Origin: Asanoa ishikariensis
GTDB lineage: Bacteria; Actinomycetota; Actinomycetes; Mycobacteriales; Micromonosporaceae
Reading direction: 5' to 3'
DNA length: 64,000 nt
Assembly: GCF_900107455.1 (NCBI RefSeq)
Contig: NZ_FNQB01000004.1
Location: 754,193 to 818,192, forward strand
Shown here: positions 21,207-29,714 of the stretch, piece by piece
How positions within the stretch are numbered: the first letter of the stretch is position 1
Layout: each line of letters opens with the position of its first letter
Made by a program: the position numbers and the translations under genes
Notes under the pieces: model-generated
Seen by the model: the letters and a program-made list of their open reading frames with translations, nothing else
The model's database searches: none
Told to the model about the DNA's origin: nothing

Positions 21207-23275
21207 CCGCCGGCAGCGGGCTGTCCCGGCTGGAGGGCCACGACAAGGTCACCGGCGCGGCCCGCTACGCCTACGAGTACCCCGTCGAGGATGTCCTCTA
21301 CGTCTGGCCGGTCGGGGCGACCGTGGCCAGTGGCACCGTCACCGAGGTCGACAGCACCGCCGCGCTCGCCGACCCGGAGGTGGTCGCGGTGATCGACCAC
21401 ACCAACGCGCCCCGGCTGCTGCCGGCCGTCACCGCCGACGAGCTCGTCCTTCAGTCGCCGACCGTCGCGTACCGCGGTCAGATCGTCGCCGCTGTCGTCG
21501 CCACCACGATCGAGGCGGCCCAGGAGGGCGCCGAGCAGGTCCTGGTCCGCTACGTCGAACACGGGCACAAGGTCGTGCTCGACCCGGAAGACCCCGATCT
21601 GGAGCAACCCGAGACCACCAACGCCGGCTTCCCGGGTACGTCGATCAAGGGCGACGTCGACGCCGCGCTGGCCGCCGCCGACGTGGTGGTCGACACCGTC
21701 TACACGACCCCGGCGCAGCACAACAACCCGATGGAGACGGTCGCGATCATCGCGCGTTGGGACGGCGAGCGGTTGCTGCTCCACGACTCCAACCAGGGCC
21801 CGTGGGCGGCGGCGACCGCATTCGGGATGCTGTGGGGGATTCCGCCTTCGCAGGTCGACGTGGTGACGGAGCACGTCGGCGGCGGCTTCGGCAGCAAGGT
21901 CTGGCCAACAGCGGGCGCCGTGGTGGCGACGGTCGCCGCGCGCGTCACCGGCCGGCCCTGCAAGCTGATGCTGACCCGGCAGCAGATGTACACCATGGCA
22001 CCGGCCCGCACCGCGACCCGCAGCCGGATCCGGCTCGGCGCCCGCAGCGACGGCACCCTCACCGCGATCGACCACGACGCGCTCCAGTACAGCTCGGTGA
22101 TCCACGAGTTCGTCGAACAGACCGGGTCGGCCACCCGCACGATGTACGCGAGCGACAACCTGCGGATCCGGCACCGCCTGGCCCGGCTGAACCTGCCGAC
22201 GCCGCGGGTGATGCGGGCACCGGGCAAGACGCCGGGCATGTTCGCGCTCGAGTCGGCGATGGACGAGTTGGCGTACGCGCTGGATCTCGATCCGCTCGCC
22301 CTGCGACTGCGCAACGAGCCCGCGACCGAGCCGGCGAGCGGGCTGCCGTTCGACGGGCGGCACCTGGTCGATTGCCTTCAGGCCGGTGCCGACAAGTTCG
22401 GCTGGGCGTCCCGCGACCCGACGCCGGGCGCGCGGCGGCGCGGCCGCTGGCTGTTCGGCACGGGACTGGCGTCCGCGATGTACCCGGTCTACCAACAGGG
22501 CGGCAAGGCGACGGCCCGCGCCGAGCCGGACGGCACGTTCGACGTCTGGGTCGCCGCGGTCGACATCGGCACCGGCTCCCGCACCGCGCTCTGGCAGGCG
22601 GCCGTGGACGCGCTCGGCGTACCACCGTCGCAGGTTTCGATCCACATCGGACACTCGGCCTACGGTCAGGCCGCGCTGGCCGGCGGTTCGGCGGGCACGG
22701 CGTCGTGGGGCGGCGCGGTGCGCAAGGCGTGTCTTGAGCTGAGCCGTCGGGTGGCCGAGCACGGGGGCGCGGTGCCTTCGGACGGTCTCGAGGTAACCGC
22801 GGACACCGCGGAGGACCAGCTAGCGCCGGACCGGGCCCGGCACTCGTACGGAGCGCACTTCTGCGCGGTCCGCGTCGACGCCGACACCGGCCAGGTGCGG
22901 GTGGATCGGCTGCTCGGGGTGTTCGCGCACGGCCACGCACTCAACGCCCGCACGACCCACTCACAACTACTCGGCGGCATGGTGATGGGCGTGTCTATGG
23001 CCCTGTGCGAGCAGACCGTGGTCGACCCGCGGCTGGGCCTGTTCGTCAACCACGACCTGGCGCAGTACCACGTCGCCACGAACGCCGACATCCGTGGCCT
23101 GGAGGCGCACTCGCTGGAACGTGCCGACGACGACGTGACCCTCGTCGGTGGCAAGGGCATCGGCGAGCTCGGCATCGTCGGGTCCGCGGCCGCGGTGGCC
23201 AACGCCGTCTTCCATGCGACCGGCGTACGCGTCCGCGACCTCCCGATCACCCCGGAGCGGGTCCGCGCGAGGTAG
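21203..23275 (+). CDS. Molybdenum hydroxylase, molybdopterin catalytic subunit
   Basis: 690 aa large subunit, length of YagR/PaoC-type proteins. N-terminal GHDKVTGAARYAYEYP, Mo-cofactor contacts in HVGGGFGSKVWP and RAPGKTPGMFALESAMDELA, and the C-terminal GGKGIGELGIVGSA whose Glu would be the catalytic base. The PaoC-like features point to an aldehyde oxidoreductase rather than a xanthine or CO dehydrogenase. The active-site loop is less certain. No maturation chaperone or Mo-cofactor gene is adjacent. Its last 29 bases overlap the convergent membrane-protein gene. Confidence 0.92.
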   Translation: MTAGSGLSRLEGHDKVTGAARYAYEYPVEDVLYVWPVGATVASGTVTEVDSTAALADPEVVAVIDHTNAPRLLPAVTADELVLQSPTVAYRGQIVAAVVATTIEAAQEGAEQVLVRYVEHGHKVVLDPEDPDLEQPETTNAGFPGTSIKGDVDAALAAADVVVDTVYTTPAQHNNPMETVAIIARWDGERLLLHDSNQGPWAAATAFGMLWGIPPSQVDVVTEHVGGGFGSKVWPTAGAVVATVAARVTGRPCKLMLTRQQMYTMAPARTATRSRIRLGARSDGTLTAIDHDALQYSSVIHEFVEQTGSATRTMYASDNLRIRHRLARLNLPTPRVMRAPGKTPGMFALESAMDELAYALDLDPLALRLRNEPATEPASGLPFDGRHLVDCLQAGADKFGWASRDPTPGARRRGRWLFGTGLASAMYPVYQQGGKATARAEPDGTFDVWVAAVDIGTGSRTALWQAAVDALGVPPSQVSIHIGHSAYGQAALAGGSAGTASWGGAVRKACLELSRRVAEHGGAVPSDGLEVTADTAEDQLAPDRARHSYGAHFCAVRVDADTGQVRVDRLLGVFAHGHALNARTTHSQLLGGMVMGVSMALCEQTVVDPRLGLFVNHDLAQYHVATNADIRGLEAHSLERADDDVTLVGGKGIGELGIVGSAAAVANAVFHATGVRVRDLPITPERVRAR

Positions 23276-23789
23276 CCGACGTCTCGCGTTGCTCTTCTCG
23301 ACGAACGAGGGCAGTCGAGAAGACCGCGGCGAACACGCTGAGTCCTCCCGCGATCGCGACAGGTATTCGCCGCCCCTGCTCCTTCAAGGTCAGATATTCG
23401 TCCTCGCTGATGACCGTCACGATGCCGTGGTTGTTGGTGACGTACTCCCCGGCGCGCTGCTCGGGCACACCAGCGCCACCGACGGATTGAACTCCGACCA
23501 GCCAGAACCCGGCGAACAGCAGCCCGCCCGCGATGAGGAGCCCAGCCGGCACCGTTTCGCCCACCAGCCGGAACATCGCTCTGGAAGCACGTGCGCGGTT
23601 GCCCGTCTGGCGCACGTTGAAGAGCAAGCATGCGAAGAGGGTGATGACAAAGCTCGGCACCGCCAGCAGCAACGCCGACCCCGCAATGGCGGCGGTGGGC
23701 AGCGGAAGGGCGCCCGGAAGTGCCGATGCTGCGAGCAGCACCACGCACCAAACGATCGCGGTCACCGCGATCCGGCGAATCCATCTCAC
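23247..23789 (-). CDS. Membrane protein of unknown function
   Basis: 180 aa, four hydrophobic segments: near residues 5-28, 32-60 (LLAVPSFVITLFACLLF), 80-100 (AGLLIAGGLLFAGFWLV) and 146-163 (IPVAIAGGLSVFAAVFS). Between the third and fourth lies an external or cytoplasmic stretch GEYVTNNHGIVTVISEDEYLTLKEQG. The C-terminal tail is charged. I do not recognise the family. It overlaps the end of the molybdopterin subunit gene convergently, with no terminator between them. Confidence 0.6.
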   Translation of the reverse strand: MRWIRRIAVTAIVWCVVLLAASALPGALPLPTAAIAGSALLLAVPSFVITLFACLLFNVRQTGNRARASRAMFRLVGETVPAGLLIAGGLLFAGFWLVGVQSVGGAGVPEQRAGEYVTNNHGIVTVISEDEYLTLKEQGRRIPVAIAGGLSVFAAVFSTALVRREEQRETSATSRGPAPG

Positions 23790-23803
23790 GACGGGACGCT
23801 ACC

Positions 23804-24343
23804 TCAGGTGGGAAGCTGGGCGGGTTCCGGGCGGAGGGCGCCCACGAAGGACACGAAGTCGGGCGCCAGGACCGTGATCCCGTAGTCCCAGTCCTGATCG
23901 ACGTGGACCACGCGGGGCTCGCCGTCAGGGCCGCATTCGCGGTAGTCGAACGCGATCAGGTCGTGTCCTCCGGACGGGCAGGTGCCGAAGTAGACGCCGA
24001 TCGGCGGGTACTCCCATTCTCCCAACCACAGCCGGTAGCCGCCGGCACCGGCCAACGAATAGCGCTTCGTCCGCCCGATCCCCATGATGCCGTCCACGAA
24101 TACGTGGTCGTCGGCCCAGGTCGTCGGGCTCGGCGCCGGGCACCAGGTGTTGCGCGGGATCCCGCCGTTGTGCCACCGCATGAGCGTCACGTAGGACGCC
24201 GGCAGCCGGTATCCGAGCTCGGCCTCCACCGAGGCCACCAACTCCGCCGAGGGCGGGTCATCGACGAAGGCGTCGAGCGCGTACTCACTGTCGTCCCAGA
24301 ACGACTCCAGCGCGACACCTGGAAAGGTCCGCTGAATATCCAT
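23804..24343 (-). CDS. SMI1/KNR4 (SUKH)-family protein
   Basis: 179 aa from ATG 24343 (MDIQRTFPGVALESFWDDSE). The SUKH fold shows in PPSAELVASVEAELGYRLPASYVTLMRWHNGG and later GEWEYPPIGVYFGTCPSGGHDLIAFDY. SUKH proteins are often immunity proteins against nuclease or deaminase toxins, but many are solitary and unlinked to toxins. No toxin gene is visible next to it. It starts about 45 bases from the apparent M20 remnant. Single gene on this strand beside the unknown membrane protein. Confidence 0.8.
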   Translation of the reverse strand: MDIQRTFPGVALESFWDDSEYALDAFVDDPPSAELVASVEAELGYRLPASYVTLMRWHNGGIPRNTWCPAPSPTTWADDHVFVDGIMGIGRTKRYSLAGAGGYRLWLGEWEYPPIGVYFGTCPSGGHDLIAFDYRECGPDGEPRVVHVDQDWDYGITVLAPDFVSFVGALRPEPAQLPT

Positions 24344-24387
24344 CAGGCTCCCTACCGTCGGTATACCACCGTACCGGCCCGCCGTCG

Positions 24388-24560
24388 CTAGGTTGCCGCG
24401 CGTGACGTCCACGACGAGCAGTGGTCCTTCCACGTCCAGGCGATGTTCGAGGACGGGAAGCAACTGACGTCGACCGAGCTGTGGCAGCCCAGCTCTGGGT
24501 GTGCGTGCAGGTCCCGGTAGATCGCCGCGAGCTCCGTCGTCGTCCCTTTCGTCCACCAGG
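24388..24560 (-). pseudogene. Probable remnant of an M20 amidohydrolase/peptidase start
   Basis: In this 382-base gene-poor stretch (24344-24725), the minus strand encodes TTELAAIYRDLHAHPELG. That is the N-terminal pattern of M20-family aminoacylase/hippurate hydrolases (LxxIYxDLHxHPEL). The expected E-x-x-T-A continuation and the whole catalytic body are missing; the frame ends after about 40 further residues without family features. The rest of the stretch holds the promoter and twin operators of the importer operon. I read it as a decayed gene end, with low certainty because the match is short. Confidence 0.4.
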
Positions 24561-24627
24561 GATTCGTGCCGGAGGCGGGGGCGGACGGGTGCTGACCTGG
24601 GGAGATCACGACCTCGCAACGAGGGCA

Positions 24628-24683
24628 TTGACGGACGGGGCGAGAAAAGTACACTCCCAGTGTAAATACACTCCCAGTGTAAA
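24628..24683 (+). promoter_or_regulatory. Importer promoter with two tandem palindromic operators
   Basis: The 17-base unit TACACTCCCAGTGTAAA occurs twice without interruption (24650-24666, 24667-24683). Each unit contains a perfect 6+6 inverted repeat TACACT-CCC-AGTGTA. A -35 TTGACG (24628-24633) lies 16 bases before TACACT of unit 1, which can serve as -10, so a bound repressor would block RNA polymerase. The geometry suits a dimeric TetR-type regulator, but none is encoded nearby. Transcription would enter the LivG-type gene at 24726. Confidence 0.72.
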
Positions 24684-24725
24684 TACCTGATCGGCAGTCG
24701 TTGATCTCGTCGCGTAGAGGTGACT

Positions 24726-25511
24726 ATGACGCCGCAACACACCGGCACCGTCCTCGAGCTTCGGGGGATCGGCGTCAGCTTCGGTGGTCTCGTCGCGCTC
24801 GACGACGTGTCGATGACGGCCGCCACCGGCACCGTCGTCGGCGTGATCGGGCCCAACGGGGCCGGCAAGACGACCTTGTTCAACGTGATCTGCGGGTTCG
24901 TCGAGCCGAACACCGGCTCGGTCCTCTTCGAACAGAAACCGCTGCGGCCACGGCCACATCAACTCGCCGCCAAGGGCATCGTCCGCACCCTCCAGGGCGT
25001 CGGGTTGTTCCGTGGCCTCACCGTGCTGGAGAACGTGATGGCCGGCGCCACCCACACCGCGCGGGCCGGGCTGGTGTCGGCGCTGCTCGGGCTGCCGCGC
25101 AGCGACCGCGACGAGCGCCGGCTCCGCGACGAGGCGATGACCCTTCTCGACGAGCTAGGCATCGCCGAACACGCCCAGGCCTGGCCGGGCACCCTCCCGT
25201 ACGCGGTCGGCAAACGGGTGGCCCTGGCCCGCGCGCTGGTCGCCCGGCCGCGGCTGCTGTTGCTCGACGAGCCGGCCGGCGGTCTGGGCGGTGAGGACGT
25301 CGACGAGCTCGCGGCCCTGATCGTCGACCTGCCGCGGCGCTCGGACTGTTCGGTGATGCTCGTCGAGCACCACATGGACCTGGTCATGAAGGTCTGCGAC
25401 CAGATCGTCGTCCTCGACTTCGGCCGAGTGGTCGCCTCCGGCACGCCCGCGCAGGTGCGCGACAACCCGGCGGTGGCCGAGGCCTACCTGGGTGCGGAGG
25501 TGGGGTCATGA
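24726..25511 (+). CDS. livG: Branched-chain-amino-acid-type ABC importer, ATPase (LivG)
   Basis: 261 aa. ATG 24726 follows AGAGG by five bases; a GTG six bases earlier would leave no room for a ribosome site. Walker A GPNGAGKTT near residues 42-50, Walker B LLLLDEP, and the LivG-specific C-terminal helix (QVRDNPAVAEAYLG). Oddly, the ABC signature reads LPYAVGKRVALARAL near residue 157 instead of the usual L-x-Y-G-x-Q; both the conserved Gly and Gln appear displaced. First gene of a five-gene operon, GTGA/ATGA overlap with LivF. Confidence 0.92.
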   Translation: MTPQHTGTVLELRGIGVSFGGLVALDDVSMTAATGTVVGVIGPNGAGKTTLFNVICGFVEPNTGSVLFEQKPLRPRPHQLAAKGIVRTLQGVGLFRGLTVLENVMAGATHTARAGLVSALLGLPRSDRDERRLRDEAMTLLDELGIAEHAQAWPGTLPYAVGKRVALARALVARPRLLLLDEPAGGLGGEDVDELAALIVDLPRRSDCSVMLVEHHMDLVMKVCDQIVVLDFGRVVASGTPAQVRDNPAVAEAYLGAEVGS

Positions 25512-26224
25512 CCGACGTCCTCGTGGTCGACAAGCTCAACGCCGGCTACGGCGCGGTGCCCGTGCTGCGCGACGTCGACCTGACCGTGCCGGCCGGCACC
25601 ATCACCGCCGTCCTCGGCGCCAACGGCGCGGGCAAGACCACCCTGCTGCGCACGATCACCGGCCTGGTCCGACCGACCGGCGGGCGGATCCTCTTCTCCG
25701 GCGCCGATCTGCGCGCCGTCAAGGTCGAGCAGCTCGTTCGCCGGGGGATCGCCCACGTGCCCGAAGGGCGTGGCGTGGTCGCCGAGCTGACCGTCGACGA
25801 GAACCTGCGGCTCGGCGGGCTGTGGCGAAAGGACAAGGCAGACGCCAAGAAGGCGACCGCCGAGGTGTACGAGCTGTTCGAGCCGTTGGCCCGCCGCCGC
25901 GCGCACCTCGGGCACCAGCTCTCCGGCGGTGAGCGGCAGATGCTCGCCCTCGGGCGCGCGTTGGTCGCCAGGCCGACCCTGCTGCTGCTCGACGAGCCGT
26001 CGCTCGGTCTCGCGCCGAAGGTGACGGCGCAGATCATGGCGCTGCTCAAACAGCTCCGCGACACGACCGGGCTCACCGTGCTGCTGGTCGAGCAGAACGT
26101 CCGAGGTGCACTGTCCATTGCGGACCGAGGCGTCGTGATGTCGCTCGGCCGGATCGTGATGTCCGCCGACGCGGACCAGCTACTCGCCGACGACGGCCTG
26201 CGCCACGCCTATCTCGGCTTCTGA
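25508..26224 (+). CDS. livF: Branched-chain-amino-acid-type ABC importer, ATPase (LivF)
   Basis: 238 aa. Walker A GANGAGKTT near residues 38-46, canonical signature LSGGERQMLALGRAL, Walker B LLLLDEPSLGLAPKV, and the LivF-style C-terminal LLVEQNVRGALSIADRGVVMSLGRIV. It is expected to pair with LivG as the heterodimeric motor; since LivG has a degenerate signature, this subunit's signature would power the site formed with LivG's Walker motifs. Starts in a four-base overlap with livG. Substrate class: branched-chain amino acids, amides or aromatic acids. Confidence 0.94.
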   Translation: MTDVLVVDKLNAGYGAVPVLRDVDLTVPAGTITAVLGANGAGKTTLLRTITGLVRPTGGRILFSGADLRAVKVEQLVRRGIAHVPEGRGVVAELTVDENLRLGGLWRKDKADAKKATAEVYELFEPLARRRAHLGHQLSGGERQMLALGRALVARPTLLLLDEPSLGLAPKVTAQIMALLKQLRDTTGLTVLLVEQNVRGALSIADRGVVMSLGRIVMSADADQLLADDGLRHAYLGF

Positions 26225-26263
26225 CCTGCACCTGCCCACCCACCGCACGAAAGGAAACGCGGT

Positions 26264-27142
26264 TTGGAACGCTTCGTCTTCCTCACCTTCGACGGGCTGT
26301 CGCGGGGAGCCGTCTACGCCGCCTTCGCGCTCGCGTTGGTGCTGATCTGGCGGGCGGCGCGGGTGGTCAACTTCGCGCAGGGTGCGATGGCGGTCGTCAC
26401 CGCGTACGCCGCGTACATGGTCTCCGACGCCGTCGGCTCGTACCTCGTCGGCTTCGTCGTTGCCCTGGTCGGTGGTCTGCTGCTCGGCGCCCTGGTCGAA
26501 CGCGGCCTGATGCGGTTCGTCGGGCACGCCAACCCGCTCAACGACGTCATCGTCGCGCTCGGCCTGGTGCTGCTGCTGACCGCCGTCGTCGGCATCATCT
26601 TCGGCGGGGAGTTCCGCGCCGCCAACCAGCCGTTCGACACCAGGGCGATCGAGGTCGGCGGCGTACCGCTGATGAGCCGGTACGACCTGTTCATCTGGGG
26701 CACCGTCGCCACCATCGTGGTGCTGCTGGCGCTGCTGTTCACCCGCACCGCCGTCGGCCTGCGGATGCGGGCGGCGGCGTTCGCACCCGAGGTGTCGCGG
26801 CTGCTCGGCGTCAACGTGGGCCGGATGCTCACGTTGGGCTGGGCGCTCGCGGCGGTCGTCGGCGCGGTGGCGGGTGTGCTGATCCTGCCGACCGAGCTCG
26901 GCCTCCATCCACATGCGATGGACATCGTGTTCGCCTCCTCGTTCGCCGCGGCCATCGTGGGCGGCCTCGACAGCCCCGTCGGCGCGGTGGTCGGCGGCAT
27001 CATCGTCGGCCTGATCCTGTCGTACGTCAGCGGCTATCTGGGTGCGGCCTTGACCCCCGTCGCGGTGCTCGCCGTGCTGCTCGCGGTCCTGCTGCTGCGG
27101 CCCGGCGGGATCTTCTCAGGTGTACGGGCGAGGACGGTATGA
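26264..27142 (+). CDS. livH: Branched-chain-amino-acid-type ABC importer, permease (LivH)
   Basis: 292 aa integral membrane protein with about eight helices. The start is TTG at 26264, supported by AAAGGA eight bases upstream and by the N-terminus RFVFLTFDGLSRGAVYAAFALAL, which matches LivH openings. Conserved features: VNFAQGAMAVV (the V-N-F-A-Q-G helix) and the family C-terminal region GGLDSPVGAVVGGIIVGLI. Overlaps livM by ATGA. Forms the pore with LivM. Confidence 0.93.
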   Translation: MERFVFLTFDGLSRGAVYAAFALALVLIWRAARVVNFAQGAMAVVTAYAAYMVSDAVGSYLVGFVVALVGGLLLGALVERGLMRFVGHANPLNDVIVALGLVLLLTAVVGIIFGGEFRAANQPFDTRAIEVGGVPLMSRYDLFIWGTVATIVVLLALLFTRTAVGLRMRAAAFAPEVSRLLGVNVGRMLTLGWALAAVVGAVAGVLILPTELGLHPHAMDIVFASSFAAAIVGGLDSPVGAVVGGIIVGLILSYVSGYLGAALTPVAVLAVLLAVLLLRPGGIFSGVRARTV

Positions 27143-28236
27143 GCACAACGCAGGTGCGGCCGGCCCGGTCGCCGATCAGCCGCCTGATCACGCCCCGCAG
27201 GACCGGCCCCCGCCGTGGGTCGACGCTGCTGCGCCATCTGCTCTGGGTGGCGATCGCGGCGGTGGCGGTCTACTTCGTCAGCTACGGCATCGACCCGTTC
27301 CGCAACTACCAGCTCGCCACGGTCGCCGCCTACCTGTGCGTGACGGCCGGCCTGACGATGCTCACCGGCCTCAACGGGCAGCTCTCGCTGGGGCACGGCG
27401 CGCTGATGGCCTGTGGCGCGTACACGGTGGCGTTGGCCCAGAACGAGTTCAGCGACCGCGGTGTGCTCGGTGCCTGGGCGCTGCCGGTCTCGCTCGCGCT
27501 CGGCGTGCTGGTCGCGGCGCTGGCCGGCGCACTGATCGGCGTGTGCGCCGCCCGGCTCCGCGGCCCGTACCTGGCGGGCGTGACGCTCGCGGTCGCCCTC
27601 GTCGTGCCGGCGTTCACCACGCGGTTCGCCGGCCTGTTCAACGCCGATCAGGGCCTTTCGGTGTACGTGGACCCGGCGCCCGCAGCCCTCGGCCAGTACT
27701 TCCCGCCGGAGCGGTGGCAGGCGTGGATCGCGATCGGCGCGGCCATGCTGTCCCTGCTGATCGTCGCGAACCTGGTGAACAGCCGGTTCGGCCGGGCGTT
27801 CAAGGCCGTCCGCGACGACGAGGTCGCGGCCAAGCTGGCCGGCATCCACGTCGCCCGCACCCAGGTGCTCGCGTTCGTGGTGAGCGCGGGCTGCGCGGGC
27901 CTCGGCGGCGGCGTGCTGGCGGTCATCTCGCAGAGCGTGTCGCCCAGCGTCTTCGGCCTGACGCTGTCGCTCAACCTGTTGCTGGCGATCGTGCTCGGCG
28001 GGCTCGGCAGCCTGTTCGGTGCGGCCTGGGGTGCGCTGCTGCTCGTGCTGCTGCCCTATCTCACCACCGAGGTCACCCGCGGACTGTCACTGAGTCCGGG
28101 GCTGGCGAACAAGTTGGAAGGCAACCTCCCACTGGCGATCTTCGGCCTCACATTGATCATCGTGATGCTGGTCGCCCCCGGCGGCATCCAGGACGCGTTC
28201 CGGGCCCTGGGCCGCACGATCCGCCGCCGGTTCTGA
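27139..28236 (+). CDS. livM: Branched-chain-amino-acid-type ABC importer, permease (LivM)
   Basis: 365 aa with about nine or ten helices. A basic cytoplasmic N-tail (RPARSPISRLITPRRTGPRR) precedes TM1. Family motifs: LNGQLSLGHGALMACGAYTV, RFGRAFKAVRDDEVAAKLAGI (cytoplasmic loop contacting the ATPase) and VLGGLGSLFGAAWGALLL. Translationally coupled to livH. The binding protein follows after 39 bases, which completes the transporter. Confidence 0.93.
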   Translation: MSTTQVRPARSPISRLITPRRTGPRRGSTLLRHLLWVAIAAVAVYFVSYGIDPFRNYQLATVAAYLCVTAGLTMLTGLNGQLSLGHGALMACGAYTVALAQNEFSDRGVLGAWALPVSLALGVLVAALAGALIGVCAARLRGPYLAGVTLAVALVVPAFTTRFAGLFNADQGLSVYVDPAPAALGQYFPPERWQAWIAIGAAMLSLLIVANLVNSRFGRAFKAVRDDEVAAKLAGIHVARTQVLAFVVSAGCAGLGGGVLAVISQSVSPSVFGLTLSLNLLLAIVLGGLGSLFGAAWGALLLVLLPYLTTEVTRGLSLSPGLANKLEGNLPLAIFGLTLIIVMLVAPGGIQDAFRALGRTIRRRF

Positions 28237-28275
28237 AATCCCCCTGTCCCAGTCCACCATCCGAACAGGAGAGCC

Positions 28276-29571
28276 ATGCTTCGCATCGCACGTCGCGGCA
28301 TCGTGGTCGCCGCATGTCTCGCGTTGGTCGCGGCCAGCTCCGCGTGTTCCGACGAGGCACCCAGCAGCAGTGGCGGCGGGACCGCCGCGAGCGTGCCGGG
28401 GGTCACCGACACCGAAATCGTGCTCGGCACGCACATGCCGCTGACCGGGCCGGCCGCCGCCGGCTACTCGAAGATCTCGCCGGCCACCAAGGCGTACTTC
28501 GAGTACGTCAACGCCAACGGCGGCGTGCACGGTCGCAAGATCAAGTACCTGGTCGAGGACGACGGCTACAACCCGGCGAACACCCAGACCCTGGTGCGCA
28601 AGCTGGTGCTCGAGGACAAGGTCTTCGCGATCCTCAATGGACTCGGCACGCCGACCCACACCGGCGTGCTCGACTTCCTGAAGACCCAGGAGGTGCCGGA
28701 CCTGTTCGTGGCCTCGGGCAGCCGAAGCTGGAACCAGCCCGAGAAGTACCCGACCACGTTCGGCTTCCAGCCGGACTACACGGTCGAAGGCAAGATCATC
28801 GCTGACTTCGTGAAGAAGACGTACCCGGGTCAGGTCGTCTGCCACATGGGTCAGGACGACGACTTCGGCCGCGACAGCCTGGCCGGCGTGGAGCAGGTCC
28901 TCGGCGCCGACGGCGTCAAGGAGAAGCAGAAGTACGTCACCAGCAACACCAACATCACGCCACAGATCCAGGCGTTCAAGGCGGCCGGCTGCCAGGTCGT
29001 CATCTCCGCGACCATCCCGGCGTTCACCGCGCTGTCGCTCGGCACCGCGGCCAAGCTCGGCGGCTTCAAGCCGCAGTGGGTGCCCTCCAGCGTCGGCGCC
29101 GACTACACGACGCTGTCCGGTCTGCTGGGCGAAGGCAAGGTGCTGCTCGAGGGCCTGGTCGCGCCCGGCTACCTGCCGGTCTCGACCGACGCCAGCAACC
29201 CGTGGGTGCAGCTCTACCAGAAGGTCAACAAGGAGTACAACGGAGACGCACCCTTCGACAACAACATCATGTTCGGCATGACGGTCGGCTACCTGACCGT
29301 GCAGGCGCTGCTGAAGGCCGGCAAGGACCTGACCCGCGAGGGCCTGATCTCAGCGGTCGAGTCGGGCGGCTTCAAGAACGCGGCCGTCGGCCCGTACCGC
29401 TACTCGGCGTCCGACCACTCCGGCATCGGCGGCATGCAGATGGGCCGGGTGACCGGCGGCGTGCAGGCGGCGTTCGGCCCGGTCGTGCAGACCGACGACG
29501 GCGCCGGCCCGGTCCAGGAGTACACCGAGGCACCCGCCACCCCGACGAGCAACGGCATCCCGGCCGTCTGA
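28276..29571 (+). CDS. Substrate-binding protein of the Liv-type importer
   Basis: 431 aa, type-I periplasmic-binding fold of the LivJ/amide-binding family. The signal peptide is basic then hydrophobic, and ends SSACSDE, so Cys24 is the probable lipidated residue, although the lipobox lacks the usual Leu. Core motifs: VLGTHMPLTGPAAAGYSKIS, AYFEYVNANGGVHGRKIKYL, then LVRKLVLEDKVFAILNGLGT. Binds the imported solute outside the cell. The actual ligand (amino acid, amide, aromatic acid) cannot be read off. A strong terminator follows 12 bases after the stop. Confidence 0.92.
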   Translation: MLRIARRGIVVAACLALVAASSACSDEAPSSSGGGTAASVPGVTDTEIVLGTHMPLTGPAAAGYSKISPATKAYFEYVNANGGVHGRKIKYLVEDDGYNPANTQTLVRKLVLEDKVFAILNGLGTPTHTGVLDFLKTQEVPDLFVASGSRSWNQPEKYPTTFGFQPDYTVEGKIIADFVKKTYPGQVVCHMGQDDDFGRDSLAGVEQVLGADGVKEKQKYVTSNTNITPQIQAFKAAGCQVVISATIPAFTALSLGTAAKLGGFKPQWVPSSVGADYTTLSGLLGEGKVLLEGLVAPGYLPVSTDASNPWVQLYQKVNKEYNGDAPFDNNIMFGMTVGYLTVQALLKAGKDLTREGLISAVESGGFKNAAVGPYRYSASDHSGIGGMQMGRVTGGVQAAFGPVVQTDDGAGPVQEYTEAPATPTSNGIPAV

Positions 29572-29583
29572 CCGCTGCTGTCC

Positions 29584-29618
29584 CGAAAGGCCGCCCGGCT
29601 TACTCGGGCGGCCTTTCG
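29584..29618 (+). terminator. Hairpin terminator of the importer operon
   Basis: A perfect 14-bp stem (29584-29597 with 29605-29618; arm CGAAAGGCCGCCCG) with a seven-base loop. It lies directly after the binding-protein gene and closes the liv-type operon; the gene that follows is on the other strand. Confidence 0.85.
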
Positions 29619-29714
29619 CCGTTGGGAGCTGTGCGGTCACCGAAGTGGCGGCCATGGCCGCGATCCGCTGGCCCCCAGTCGTGGACCCGACCCTCGACAC
29701 CGGCGTCCGCGCCC

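Noticed and set aside
20483-22762. 759-codon minus-strand open frame
   Set aside because: Antisense to the molybdenum hydroxylase subunits, which have complete cofactor motifs; the minus frame has no domain and a His/Arg/Asp-rich shadow composition.
23804-24343. Toxin-immunity module around the SUKH protein
   Set aside because: No polymorphic toxin, secretion gene or second immunity gene is nearby; SUKH proteins often stand alone.
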